DNA of 13,527 bases from positions 1 through 13,527 of the forward strand of contig DATHSN010000056.1 in assembly GCA_035464115.1 (NCBI GenBank), given 5' to 3'. The position numbers and the translations under genes were made by a program. Below are positions 1-6,578 of the stretch, one piece after another (position 1 is the stretch's first letter; each line of letters begins with the position of its first letter). The DNA comes from DATHSN01 sp035464115 (GTDB taxonomy: Bacteria > Actinomycetota > Acidimicrobiia > Acidimicrobiales > SKKL01). Under the pieces are notes generated by a model. The model saw only the letters and a program-made list of their open reading frames with translations. It made no database searches and was not told the DNA's origin.

Positions 1-2089
1 CGCGGGCCCGCCGCGGCGTGGTCCCGGCGGCCCCGGTGGTCCCGGCGGCGCCCGTCCCGGTGGCGGTCAGCGTCCCGGCGGCGGCGGTGGCGGTGGCCCC
101 CGCATCTCGGTGCCCGGCGCCGGCGGTGGGCCCGGTGGCCCGCCCGGGCGTCCCGGTGGTGGCCCTCCCGGCCGGGGCGGCGGTCCCGGCGCCGGTCGGC
201 GCCCACCGCGCCGCAAGGGTCGTCGTCGCCGCTCCCGCGAGGAGCTGCAGCCGATGGACGTCCCCACCTACACCCCCGAGGACACCGCTGTCCCCGAGGG
301 CACGGTGGTCGTCGAGCGCGCCTCCACGCCCCAGGACCTCGGTCCCAAGCTGAACCGCACCGCGGCCGACGTGGTGCGCTTCCTCATGCAGCAGGGCGAG
401 ATGGTCACCGCCACCCAGTCGCTGTCCGACGACATGCTCGAGCTGTTCGCGGCCGACGTCGGCGCCACCATCCGCCTGGTCGATCCCGGCGAGGAGCAAG
501 AGGTCGAGCTGCAGAAGGTGCTCGGCGTCGAGGAGCTCTACGACGACGACGACGACGAGGACGCCCCGTGGCGGCCGCCGGTCATCACCGTGATGGGCCA
601 CGTCGACCATGGCAAGACGCTGCTGCTCGACCGCATCCGCGACGCCAACGTCGTCGAGGGCGAGGCGGGCGGCATCACCCAGCACATCGGTGCCTACCGG
701 GTGCACACACCCGACGGCCGCAGCCTCACCTTCATCGACACCCCGGGCCACGAGGCGTTCACCGCCATGCGGGCCCGTGGCGCGGAGGCCACCGACATCG
801 TCGTGCTGGTCGTCGCCGCCGACGACGGCGTCATGCCCCAGACCATCGAGGCGCTCAACCACGCCAAGGCGGCCGAGGTGCCCATCGTGGTGGCGCTCAA
901 CAAGATCGACCGCGACAACGCCGATCCCAACCGGGTGATGCAGCAGCTGTCCGAGCACGGGCTGGTGCCCGAGCAGTGGGGTGGCGACACGGTCGTCATC
1001 GAGATCTCGGCGCTGCAGCGCCTGGGCATCGACGATCTGCTCGAGAACCTGCTGGTCGTGGCCGAGCTCGAGGAGCTCACCGCCACGCCCGAGGGTCGCG
1101 CCCGTGGCGTGGTGCTCGAGTCGCACCTCGACGTCGGTCGCGGCCCCGTGGCCACGATCCTGGTCCAGCGTGGCACCTTGCGGGTGGGCGAGCCGCTCGT
1201 CGCCGGTGCCGCCTGGGGCCGCGTCCGCGCCCTCATCGACGACACCGGCGCCCAGGTCCGCGAGGCGGGTCCGTCCACGCCGGTGCAGGTCCTCGGCCTG
1301 TCCGACGTCGCCAACGCCGGCGACGACTTCGTGGTCGCCCCCGACGAGAAGAAGGCCTCCAAGGTCGCCGAGACCCGCGAGCACTGGCAGCGGGTGGCCT
1401 CCATCGGCCGCGACGCCCACGCCATGTCGAGCGGCGCCAAGCTCGAGGACATCTTCACCGCCATCCAGGCGGGGGAGACCGCCACGTTGAACCTGGTGAT
1501 CAAGGCCGACGTGAACGGCTCGCTCGAGGCGCTCACCGAGAGCCTCCGCAAGCTCGAGCGCGACGAGGTCAAGCTGTCGTTCGTGCTCCGCGGTGTCGGC
1601 GGCATCACCGAGAACGACATCCAGCTGGCATCGGCCTCCAACGCCACCATCATCGGCTTCAACGTGCGTCCCGACCGCAAGGCCCGCGACCTCGCCGAGG
1701 CCGAGCACGTCGAGATCCGCACCTACGAGATCATCTACAAGGCGCTCGAGGACATCGAGGCCGCCATGGTCGGCATGCTCGCCCCCGAGTTCGAAGAGGT
1801 CGTCACCGGCGACGCCGAGGTGCGCGAGATCTTCCGGGTGCCGCGCATCGGCGCCATCGCCGGCTGCTACGTCACCAACGGCGTCATCACCCGCGGGTCC
1901 AAGGTCCGGTTCCTGCGCGAGGGCACCATCATCTGGAAGGGCGAGATCAGCTCGCTGAAGCGGTTCAAGGACGACGCCCGCGAGGTAGCCCAGGGCTACG
2001 AGTGCGGCATCGGCCTGTCCGACTTCCAGGACCTCAAGGAGGGCGACATCATCGAGACGTTCGAGGAGCGGGAGATCCCGCGCACCTAG
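1..2089 (+). CDS. infB: Translation initiation factor IF-2 (5' end outside window)
   Basis: IF-2 is the GTPase that places initiator fMet-tRNA on the 30S subunit and promotes 50S joining. The frame is open from base 2 to the TAG at 2087-2089 (695 visible codons), so the true start lies upstream; the GTG at 110 is only an internal codon. Counting from the codon at base 2, residues 1-75 are a Gly/Pro/Arg-rich low-complexity stretch. An IF2_N-type domain starts near residue 108 (STPQDLGPKLNRTAADVV). An Asp-rich linker follows, then the G domain with G1 GHVDHGKT (199-206), G3 DTPGH (246-250) and G4 NKID (300-303). The beta-barrel domain II, domain III (around TLNLVIKADVNGSLEAL) and the fMet-tRNA-binding C2 domain (REIFRVPRIGAIAGC) follow in the usual order, and the C-terminus is intact. 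It heads the operon ylxP-rbfA-truB-ribF. Identification is certain; only the missing N-terminus is unknown. Confidence 0.98.
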   Translation, partial: AGPPRRGPGGPGGPGGARPGGGQRPGGGGGGGPRISVPGAGGGPGGPPGRPGGGPPGRGGGPGAGRRPPRRKGRRRRSREELQPMDVPTYTPEDTAVPEGTVVVERASTPQDLGPKLNRTAADVVRFLMQQGEMVTATQSLSDDMLELFAADVGATIRLVDPGEEQEVELQKVLGVEELYDDDDDEDAPWRPPVITVMGHVDHGKTLLLDRIRDANVVEGEAGGITQHIGAYRVHTPDGRSLTFIDTPGHEAFTAMRARGAEATDIVVLVVAADDGVMPQTIEALNHAKAAEVPIVVALNKIDRDNADPNRVMQQLSEHGLVPEQWGGDTVVIEISALQRLGIDDLLENLLVVAELEELTATPEGRARGVVLESHLDVGRGPVATILVQRGTLRVGEPLVAGAAWGRVRALIDDTGAQVREAGPSTPVQVLGLSDVANAGDDFVVAPDEKKASKVAETREHWQRVASIGRDAHAMSSGAKLEDIFTAIQAGETATLNLVIKADVNGSLEALTESLRKLERDEVKLSFVLRGVGGITENDIQLASASNATIIGFNVRPDRKARDLAEAEHVEIRTYEIIYKALEDIEAAMVGMLAPEFEEVVTGDAEVREIFRVPRIGAIAGCYVTNGVITRGSKVRFLREGTIIWKGEISSLKRFKDDAREVAQGYECGIGLSDFQDLKEGDIIETFEEREIPRT

Positions 2090-2101
2090 CGTGGGCCACC
2101 G

Positions 2102-2395
2102 GTGTACGTGCTCGCCCTGCGGGTCGATCTCCATCTCCCCGAGGCCCGGTCGCTGAAGTCGAAGCGCGCCGTGCTCCGTCCCCTCGTGGACGGGGCCCGG
2201 CGTCGCTTCGGCGTCGCCGTCGCCGAGGTCGACCACCACGACCAGTGGCAGCGCGCCGAGATCGGGATCGCCGTCGTGGCCAACACCGCCACCCATGCCG
2301 AGGAGGTGATCGACGAAGTGGAACGATGGATCTGGTCCACCCCCGATCTGCAGGTCCTGAACGTCGATCGACACTGGCTGGAGCTCGACCGATGA
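2102..2395 (+). CDS. ylxP: YlxP / DUF503 family protein
   Basis: A 97-residue protein of the DUF503 (YlxP) family, usually found between infB and rbfA. A role in ribosome or 30S assembly is assumed from that context, but no biochemical reaction is established to my knowledge. Family hallmarks are visible: an LRVDLHLPEARSLKSKR start, then RRRFGVAVAEVDHHDQWQRA and a GIAVVAN strand. The length is typical. The GTG at 2102 is the only plausible start, since the same frame hits the infB stop at 2087 upstream and no other start codon lies between. No SD is evident in the 12-bp gap after infB, so translation probably depends on coupling to infB. The stop overlaps the rbfA start (ATGA, 2392-2395). Family assignment is strong; function is unknown. 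Confidence 0.9.
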   Translation: MYVLALRVDLHLPEARSLKSKRAVLRPLVDGARRRFGVAVAEVDHHDQWQRAEIGIAVVANTATHAEEVIDEVERWIWSTPDLQVLNVDRHWLELDR

Positions 2396-2946
2396 CCCGC
2401 CGTCGCGGCGGGGGGTCGCACCGCTACCCGCGCACCGCTCGCCTCAGCCGGCTGTTCCACGAGATCGTGGCCGAGGAGCTCGAGCGCATCGACGACGAGC
2501 GCCTCGAGCTGGTCACGGTCATCGACGTCGACGTCGACCAGGAGGTCCGGTTCGCCACCGTGCTGGTGGCCTCGCCGTCGGGTCCCGAGGGCGACGCCCA
2601 GATGCTGGCCGCGCTCGCCGACCACCGCGTCCGGCTGCAGGCCGCCATCGGGCGCCAGGCCCGCACCAAGCGCACCCCCGAGCTCACGTTCGTCCCCGAT
2701 CCGGTCACCCGGTCGGCGGCCCAGATCGACGACCTGCTGCGCCAGCTGCCGGTCGCCGACCCCGACGCGCCCGACGCCGATCCCGACGCCCCGTCGCCCT
2801 ACCGCGACGGCACCGACGGGGCGATCCTGTTGGGAGGCGCCCCGGCGGCCGACCGTCTCACCGATGGGCCCGCCGATGCACCGGAGCCCACCGCCGACGA
2901 ACCCGACGACGAACCCGACGACGAGTCCGGGTCGGAGGTCTGGTGA
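2392..2946 (+). CDS. rbfA: Ribosome-binding factor A with acidic C-terminal tail
   Basis: RbfA is a KH-fold 30S maturation factor acting near the 5' end of 16S rRNA. The first ~122 of 184 residues fit the family: the basic start (MTRRRGGGSHRYPRTARL), the helix LSRLFHEIVAEELERIDDERL, the strand LVTVIDVDVDQEVRFATVLV, and the late RTKRTPELTFVPD segment followed by IDDLLRQLP. The remaining ~60 residues form a Pro/Asp/Glu-rich, probably disordered tail ending DEPDDEPDDESGSEVW, so the protein is longer than the usual ~115-135. The ATG at 2392 is preceded by GGAG (2380-2383) 8 nt upstream and overlaps the ylxP stop. Its stop overlaps the truB GTG. Motif positions agree with RbfA, but sequence conservation is modest, as is usual for the family. 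Confidence 0.92.
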   Translation: MTRRRGGGSHRYPRTARLSRLFHEIVAEELERIDDERLELVTVIDVDVDQEVRFATVLVASPSGPEGDAQMLAALADHRVRLQAAIGRQARTKRTPELTFVPDPVTRSAAQIDDLLRQLPVADPDAPDADPDAPSPYRDGTDGAILLGGAPAADRLTDGPADAPEPTADEPDDEPDDESGSEVW

Positions 2947-3839
2947 GCCGCCGTCGGGCCGGCGGGCCCGACGGGATCTGCGTCATCGACAAGCCCGCGG
3001 GGTGGACGTCGCACGACGTCGTGGCCAAGCTGCGCGGGGTGCTCGGCACTCGCCGGGTGGGCCACGCCGGCACCCTCGATCCCGACGCCACCGGTGTGCT
3101 CGTGGTGGGGGTGGGCCGGGTCACCCGGTTGCTGCGCTTCGTGACCCCGCTGCGCAAGCGCTACGAGGGCGAGATCGTCCTGGGCGTGGAGACCTCCACC
3201 CTCGACGCGGCCGGCGAGGTCGTGGCCACCCACGACATGGCGGGCGTCACCCTCGCCGCCGCCCGCGCCGCCGCCACCGGGCTCACCGGCGACATCCTCC
3301 AGGTGCCGCCCATGGTGTCGGCCCTCAAGGTCGGGGGCCGCCGGCTCCACGAGCTGGCCCGCGAGGGCATCGAGGTGGAGCGCGAGGCCCGCCCCGTCAC
3401 CGTGCACCGCTTCGACCTGGCGGCCACCGACGATCCGTTGGTGCTGCGCGCCGAGGTCGAGTGCTCGTCGGGCACCTACGTGCGATCGCTGGCCGCCGAC
3501 CTGGGCCACGCCCTGGGTGGGGGCGCCCACCTGCGGGGGCTGCGGCGCACGGCCATCGGGTCGTTCACCCTCGACGAGGCCACCCCGGTCGAGGCGCCCG
3601 TGGTGCTGCCTCCGGCGGCGGCGCTGCGCGACCTGGCGGCGGTCACCGTCGACGACGCCACCGCCGCCCTCGTGCGCACCGGTCGGGTGCTCGCCGCCGC
3701 CGACCTCGGGGTGACGGGACCGTCGCCATGGGCGGTCCTGGCCCCCGACGGGACGCTGCTCGCGGTCTACGAGCCGACCTCGGGAGATCGGGTGAAGCCC
3801 GCGGTCGTCGTGTCGACCACCGCCGACGACGACGGGTAG
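2943..3839 (+). CDS. truB: tRNA pseudouridine(55) synthase TruB
   Basis: TruB converts U55 in the T-loop of tRNAs to pseudouridine. The 298-residue product has the family start (GICVIDKPAGWTSHDVV, 11-27) and the catalytic motif VGHAGTLDPDATGVL, where D46 is the expected nucleophile. The KRYEGEIVLGVETST segment, the PPMVSALKVGGRRLHELAREG loop, the CSSGTYVRSLAADLG motif and a TruB-type C-terminal domain follow. The length matches actinobacterial TruB. The GTG start at 2943 has a GGAGG (2934-2938) 4 nt upstream and overlaps the rbfA stop as GTGA, indicating translational coupling. No DHH-type phosphoesterase gene (nrnA) lies between rbfA and truB, although that gene occupies this position in many relatives. 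The call is secure. Confidence 0.97.
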   Translation: MSRRRAGGPDGICVIDKPAGWTSHDVVAKLRGVLGTRRVGHAGTLDPDATGVLVVGVGRVTRLLRFVTPLRKRYEGEIVLGVETSTLDAAGEVVATHDMAGVTLAAARAAATGLTGDILQVPPMVSALKVGGRRLHELAREGIEVEREARPVTVHRFDLAATDDPLVLRAEVECSSGTYVRSLAADLGHALGGGAHLRGLRRTAIGSFTLDEATPVEAPVVLPPAAALRDLAAVTVDDATAALVRTGRVLAAADLGVTGPSPWAVLAPDGTLLAVYEPTSGDRVKPAVVVSTTADDDG

Positions 3840-3850
3840 CGTCGCCCGTC

Positions 3851-4804
3851 GTGGAGGTCATCCGTGACGACGAGCGCCCGACGCCGGCCATCGAGGGTTG
3901 CGCGGCCACCATCGGTGTCTACGACGGGGTCCACCTCGGCCACCAGGCGGTGATCCGGGCCACCCAGGCCGAGGCCCAGCGCCACGGCGTGGCCACCGCG
4001 GTGGTCACCTTCGACCGCCATCCGGCCACGATCCTGCGGCCCGAGTCCGCGCCGCTGCTGCTCACCACCCTCGACCAGAAGCTCGAGCTGCTCGCCGCCA
4101 CCGGTGTCGACTGCACCCTGGTGGTCACCTTCGACGAGCGCCGCTCGCACGAGTCGGCCGAGGACTTCGCCCACGAGGTGCTCGTCGAGCGGCTCCGCAC
4201 CCGGGCCGTGGTCGTGGGCGAGGACTTCCACTTCGGTCACCGTCGGCGCGGCAACGTGGCGCTGTTGCGCGAGCTGGGCCGGCACCACGGGTTCACCGTC
4301 GAGGGACTGGGGCTCTTGCCCAACCCCACCGGTGTCGCCGAGCCGGTCTCGTCCACCGCCATCCGCCGGGCCCTCGCCGGGGGCGACGTCGCCGCTGCGT
4401 CGGGCATGCTCGGTCGCCCCTTCGAGCTGCGGGGCACGGTGGTGCGCGGCGACCAGCGGGGTCGCTTGCTCGGGTTCCCCACCGCCAACGTCCCGGTGTC
4501 GCGGGCGATGGCGATCCCGGCCGACGCGGTCTACGCCGGCTGGTACCTGCGTCCCGACGGCACCGAGCACCCGGCCGCCATCAACCTGGGCCGGCGGCCC
4601 ACGTTCTACGAGCACGCCGAGGCGTCGTTGCTCGAGGCGCACCTGCTCGACTTCCAGGGCGATCTCTACGACGAACCCGCCCGGGTGCGCTTCGCCGAGC
4701 TGTTGCGCAGCGAGATGCGCTTCGAGTCGGTCGAGGCGCTGGTGGCCCAGCTCACCCACGACATCGCCAACGCCCGGCGGGCCCTCGGCCTCACCGACGC
4801 ATAG
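3851..4804 (+). CDS. ribF: Bifunctional riboflavin kinase / FAD synthetase RibF
   Basis: RibF makes FMN from riboflavin and ATP, then FAD from FMN and ATP. The product has 317 residues. The N-terminal FMN adenylyltransferase domain shows GVYDGVHLGH (22-31), the nucleotidyl-transferase HxGH-type motif, the VVGEDFHFGHRRRGN segment and SSTAIRR (167-173). The C-terminal riboflavin-kinase domain shows RGRLLGFPTANV (GFPTAN at 208-213) and INLGRRPTF (244-252). Most relatives have Phe where Tyr24 stands, a mild change. The GTG at 3851 is 12 nt past the truB stop, without an obvious SD, so coupled translation is likely. The gene closes the plus-strand operon. Another flavin gene, ribE, lies 5 kb away on the other strand and supplies the substrate of this enzyme. 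The function is firmly supported. Confidence 0.97.
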   Translation: MEVIRDDERPTPAIEGCAATIGVYDGVHLGHQAVIRATQAEAQRHGVATAVVTFDRHPATILRPESAPLLLTTLDQKLELLAATGVDCTLVVTFDERRSHESAEDFAHEVLVERLRTRAVVVGEDFHFGHRRRGNVALLRELGRHHGFTVEGLGLLPNPTGVAEPVSSTAIRRALAGGDVAAASGMLGRPFELRGTVVRGDQRGRLLGFPTANVPVSRAMAIPADAVYAGWYLRPDGTEHPAAINLGRRPTFYEHAEASLLEAHLLDFQGDLYDEPARVRFAELLRSEMRFESVEALVAQLTHDIANARRALGLTDA

Positions 4805-4995
4805 GCACGACGTCGGGGCCGGTCCCGTCGGGGGTGCCCGGTCGACGGTCGCCTCGACGCCGCACGAGGGGTGCGTCGGCATGACGGGCCGGCGATCCGG
4901 GAAACGACCCCGACGATGCAGGGCCGGGGGGCCGTGACCGGTGCCGACCCGTGCGGTCGCCCGCCCGTCGACACGACGCACAGGGAGGACACATC
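4805..4995. other. Intergenic region between ribF and the VOC gene
   Basis: These 191 bases carry no convincing coding region. An in-frame upstream extension of the following VOC gene is open back to 4951 but has composition unlike the protein and lacks an SD. The SD at 4982-4988 points to a start at 4996. I see no clear terminator hairpin after ribF and no clear -10/-35 pair. The region presumably holds the promoter of the VOC gene, but this is inferred from position only. Confidence 0.5.
4982..4988 (+). promoter_or_regulatory. Shine-Dalgarno setting the VOC gene start
   Basis: AGGGAGG lies 7 nt before the GTG at 4996. It favours that start over an in-frame ATG at 4951, which would add 15 residues (MRSPARRHDAQGGHI) unlike a VOC N-terminus. 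Confidence 0.75.
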
Positions 4996-5382
4996 GTGGA
5001 GTTCCCGACCATCACGCACGTGGCGCTCACGGTCACGGACCTCGACCGCAGCATCCCGTGGTACACCCGGCTGTTCGGGTCCGACCCCGTCCTCGATGAG
5101 GACACCGGCCCGTTCCGCCACGTGGTGTGGTCCCTGGGCGACACCCTGGTGGGCCTGCACCAGTTCCCCGACGGCGCGCCCGTGGCGTTCGACGAGCGCC
5201 GCGTCGGTCTCGACCACCTGGCGTTCGCCTGCGCCGACCGGTCCGAGCTCGAGCGGTGGGCGCAGCGGCTCGACGAGCTGGGGATCGCCCACGGGGGCAT
5301 CGTCGACGCCGACTACGGCTCGGGGCTGGGCTTTCGCGACCCCGACAACATCGCGCTGGAGCTGTTCGCGCCGCCGTCGTGA
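4996..5382 (+). CDS. VOC-superfamily (glyoxalase/bleomycin-resistance-like) protein
   Basis: A 128-residue single-chain vicinal-oxygen-chelate protein with two beta-alpha-beta-beta-beta modules. The first module starts ITHVALTVTDLDRSIPWYTRLFG, and the second holds GLDHLAFACADRSELERW and GLGFRDPDNIALELF. Four residues sit where VOC enzymes bind a metal: H8, H55 (in LVGLHQF), H74 and E122. A metal-dependent enzyme (lyase, isomerase or dioxygenase-like) is therefore plausible, but the substrate cannot be read from sequence. It starts at GTG 4996 behind a strong SD. It is the only plus-strand gene in the inserted segment and ends 21 bp from the stop of the converging TauE gene. It is not a close copy of the other VOC protein at 10092-10559. 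Confidence 0.88.
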   Translation: MEFPTITHVALTVTDLDRSIPWYTRLFGSDPVLDEDTGPFRHVVWSLGDTLVGLHQFPDGAPVAFDERRVGLDHLAFACADRSELERWAQRLDELGIAHGGIVDADYGSGLGFRDPDNIALELFAPPS

Positions 5383-5403
5383 CCGCGGCGCCCCTCGTAC
5401 CCG

Positions 5404-6228
5404 TCAGCGGGGGGTGGGGCGGCCCTGGCGGAGCATGCGGTACGACGAGACGAGCAGGAGCAGGGCGAACAGGGCGTTGGCGAGGTCGGGGTCGAGCGCG
5501 GTGGAGATGTAGGACCCGCCGAACGACAAGAGGAGCCCGGACACGCCGAGGACGGCGGCGAGGCGCAGGTCGGCGTTGTCGCGGCGCAGGTTCTGGATCG
5601 TGCCGGAGATGGCGGTGGGGATGATGACGAGCAGTGAGGTGCCCTTGGCGACGGCGGGGGCGATGCCGAGCAGGAGCAGCTGGGCGGGGACGAGGATGAT
5701 GCCGCCGCCGACGCCGAACAGCCCGGCGAGCACGCCCGAGCCGAGGCCGAGGGCGATGAGCTCGATGGCGATGACGACGGTGAGGGCGCCGCGCTCGGTG
5801 GGGTCGGGGAGGGGGAAGAAGAGGCGGATGGCGGTGAGGACGAGCAGGGCGGCGAAGCCGACGCGGACGCGGCCGATGGGCCAGCGTTGCAGGAGGCGGG
5901 CGCCGAGGGGGGCGCCGACGACGGCGCCGGCGGCGAGGAGGGCCCCGGCGACGAGGTCGATCTCGCCCTGGAGGGCGTAGCCGATGACGCCGAAGGTGGC
6001 GATGGGGATGATGGCGGCGAGCGACGTGCCCGAGGCGAGGCGTTGCTCGACCCCGAGGAACAGGACCATGCCGGGGACGAGCAGGATGCCGCCGCCGACG
6101 CCGAACAGCCCCGAGAGGGCGCCGGCGAGCGCGCCGACGGCGATGGCGCGGGCCAGGGGGACGGTGGGGCGGGGGTCGGGCACGGGTCGGCGCGGGAGGC
6201 GCGCCCGCTCCTCAGCTGCGCCGGACAC
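5404..6228 (-). CDS. TSUP-family (TauE/SafE) membrane transporter
   Basis: A 274-residue polytopic membrane protein of the TSUP (TauE/SafE, formerly DUF81) family. Members export sulfite, sulfoacetate or related small anions, or are uncharacterised. The sequence is a clear internal duplication: GLFGVGGGILLVP (40-52) and GLFGVGGGIILVP (169-181), each followed by GTSL and AIIP/VIIP helices. About eight hydrophobic segments are apparent. The first ~25 residues are polar and Pro/Arg-rich, so a downstream GTG (codon 16) is a possible alternative start. I kept the GTG at 6228, which overlaps the preceding small membrane-protein gene by 17 bp. It is the last gene of the minus-strand run. The substrate is unknown; sulfite is one option if the ABC importer upstream carries sulfonates. 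Confidence 0.9.
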   Translation of the reverse strand: MSGAAEERARLPRRPVPDPRPTVPLARAIAVGALAGALSGLFGVGGGILLVPGMVLFLGVEQRLASGTSLAAIIPIATFGVIGYALQGEIDLVAGALLAAGAVVGAPLGARLLQRWPIGRVRVGFAALLVLTAIRLFFPLPDPTERGALTVVIAIELIALGLGSGVLAGLFGVGGGIILVPAQLLLLGIAPAVAKGTSLLVIIPTAISGTIQNLRRDNADLRLAAVLGVSGLLLSFGGSYISTALDPDLANALFALLLLVSSYRMLRQGRPTPR

Positions 6229-6541
6229 GGGCCCGGCGCGACTCCCTCACCACGAGAGCGACGATGAGCGCCATCGCGCCCACGATCAGCCCGAGCACCA
6301 GGTACTGCTGCCAGCCGCCGGGGTCGTTGGGCGAGTCGGGTGCCCGCCCCGAGTTCGGCCGGGGGATGATGTCGCCCAGCGGGAGGTCGGACTCGAGCGG
6401 CGCCAGGGTGGGGTCGGGGGAGGGAGGAGGGCTCTCGGCGGCCGCTGGTGAGGCGAGCGCGAGCGAGGCGGCGAGCACCACGGCGGCGAGCGCGCCGAGC
6501 GCGAGTCGGGCCCGGGTGGAGCGGCGGGGGAGTCGCGTCAC
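6212..6541 (-). CDS. Small signal-peptide and single-helix membrane protein, function unknown
   Basis: A 109-residue protein I cannot assign to a characterised family. It starts with a basic stretch (MTRLPRRSTRARL), a hydrophobic segment (residues ~13-31) and a likely signal peptidase site PAAA|ESP near residue 35. A ~43-residue Pro/Asp-rich extracytoplasmic part contains GDIIPRPNSGRAP and NDPGGWQQYL. One transmembrane helix (LVLGLIVGAMALIVALVV) and a basic tail (RESRRARVRRS) follow, predicting N-out/C-in topology. The GTG at 6541 is chosen because GGGAGG (6550-6555) lies 8 nt upstream; an in-frame GTG at 6577 would add 12 polar residues and spoil the signal peptide. It overlaps the TauE gene by 17 bp and follows the ABC binding protein by 37 bp, so a partner role for the TSUP transporter is plausible but unproven. 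Confidence 0.75.
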   Translation of the reverse strand: MTRLPRRSTRARLALGALAAVVLAASLALASPAAAESPPPSPDPTLAPLESDLPLGDIIPRPNSGRAPDSPNDPGGWQQYLVLGLIVGAMALIVALVVRESRRARVRRS

Positions 6542-6578
6542 CGCGTCATCCTCCCACCGCCGCCACGCGCCGGGCACA

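Noticed and set aside
694..1722. Minus-strand open frame of 342 codons inside infB
   Set aside because: Antisense shadow of conserved IF-2 domains; Ser/Arg/Thr-rich product with no motif.
568..2391. Long plus-strand frame upstream of and continuous with rbfA
   Set aside because: The part before 2392 overlaps infB and ylxP and is Arg/His-rich shadow sequence. RbfA homology begins only at the SD-preceded ATG 2392.
3767..4981. Minus-strand frame of 404 codons opposite ribF
   Set aside because: Antisense to well-conserved RibF motifs; no recognisable domain.
5383..5403. Bidirectional terminator between the converging VOC and TauE genes
   Set aside because: Only a weak CGCCCC/GGGGCG pairing with a 21-nt loop can be drawn, and it lies partly within the TauE gene. 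No T-run is present.
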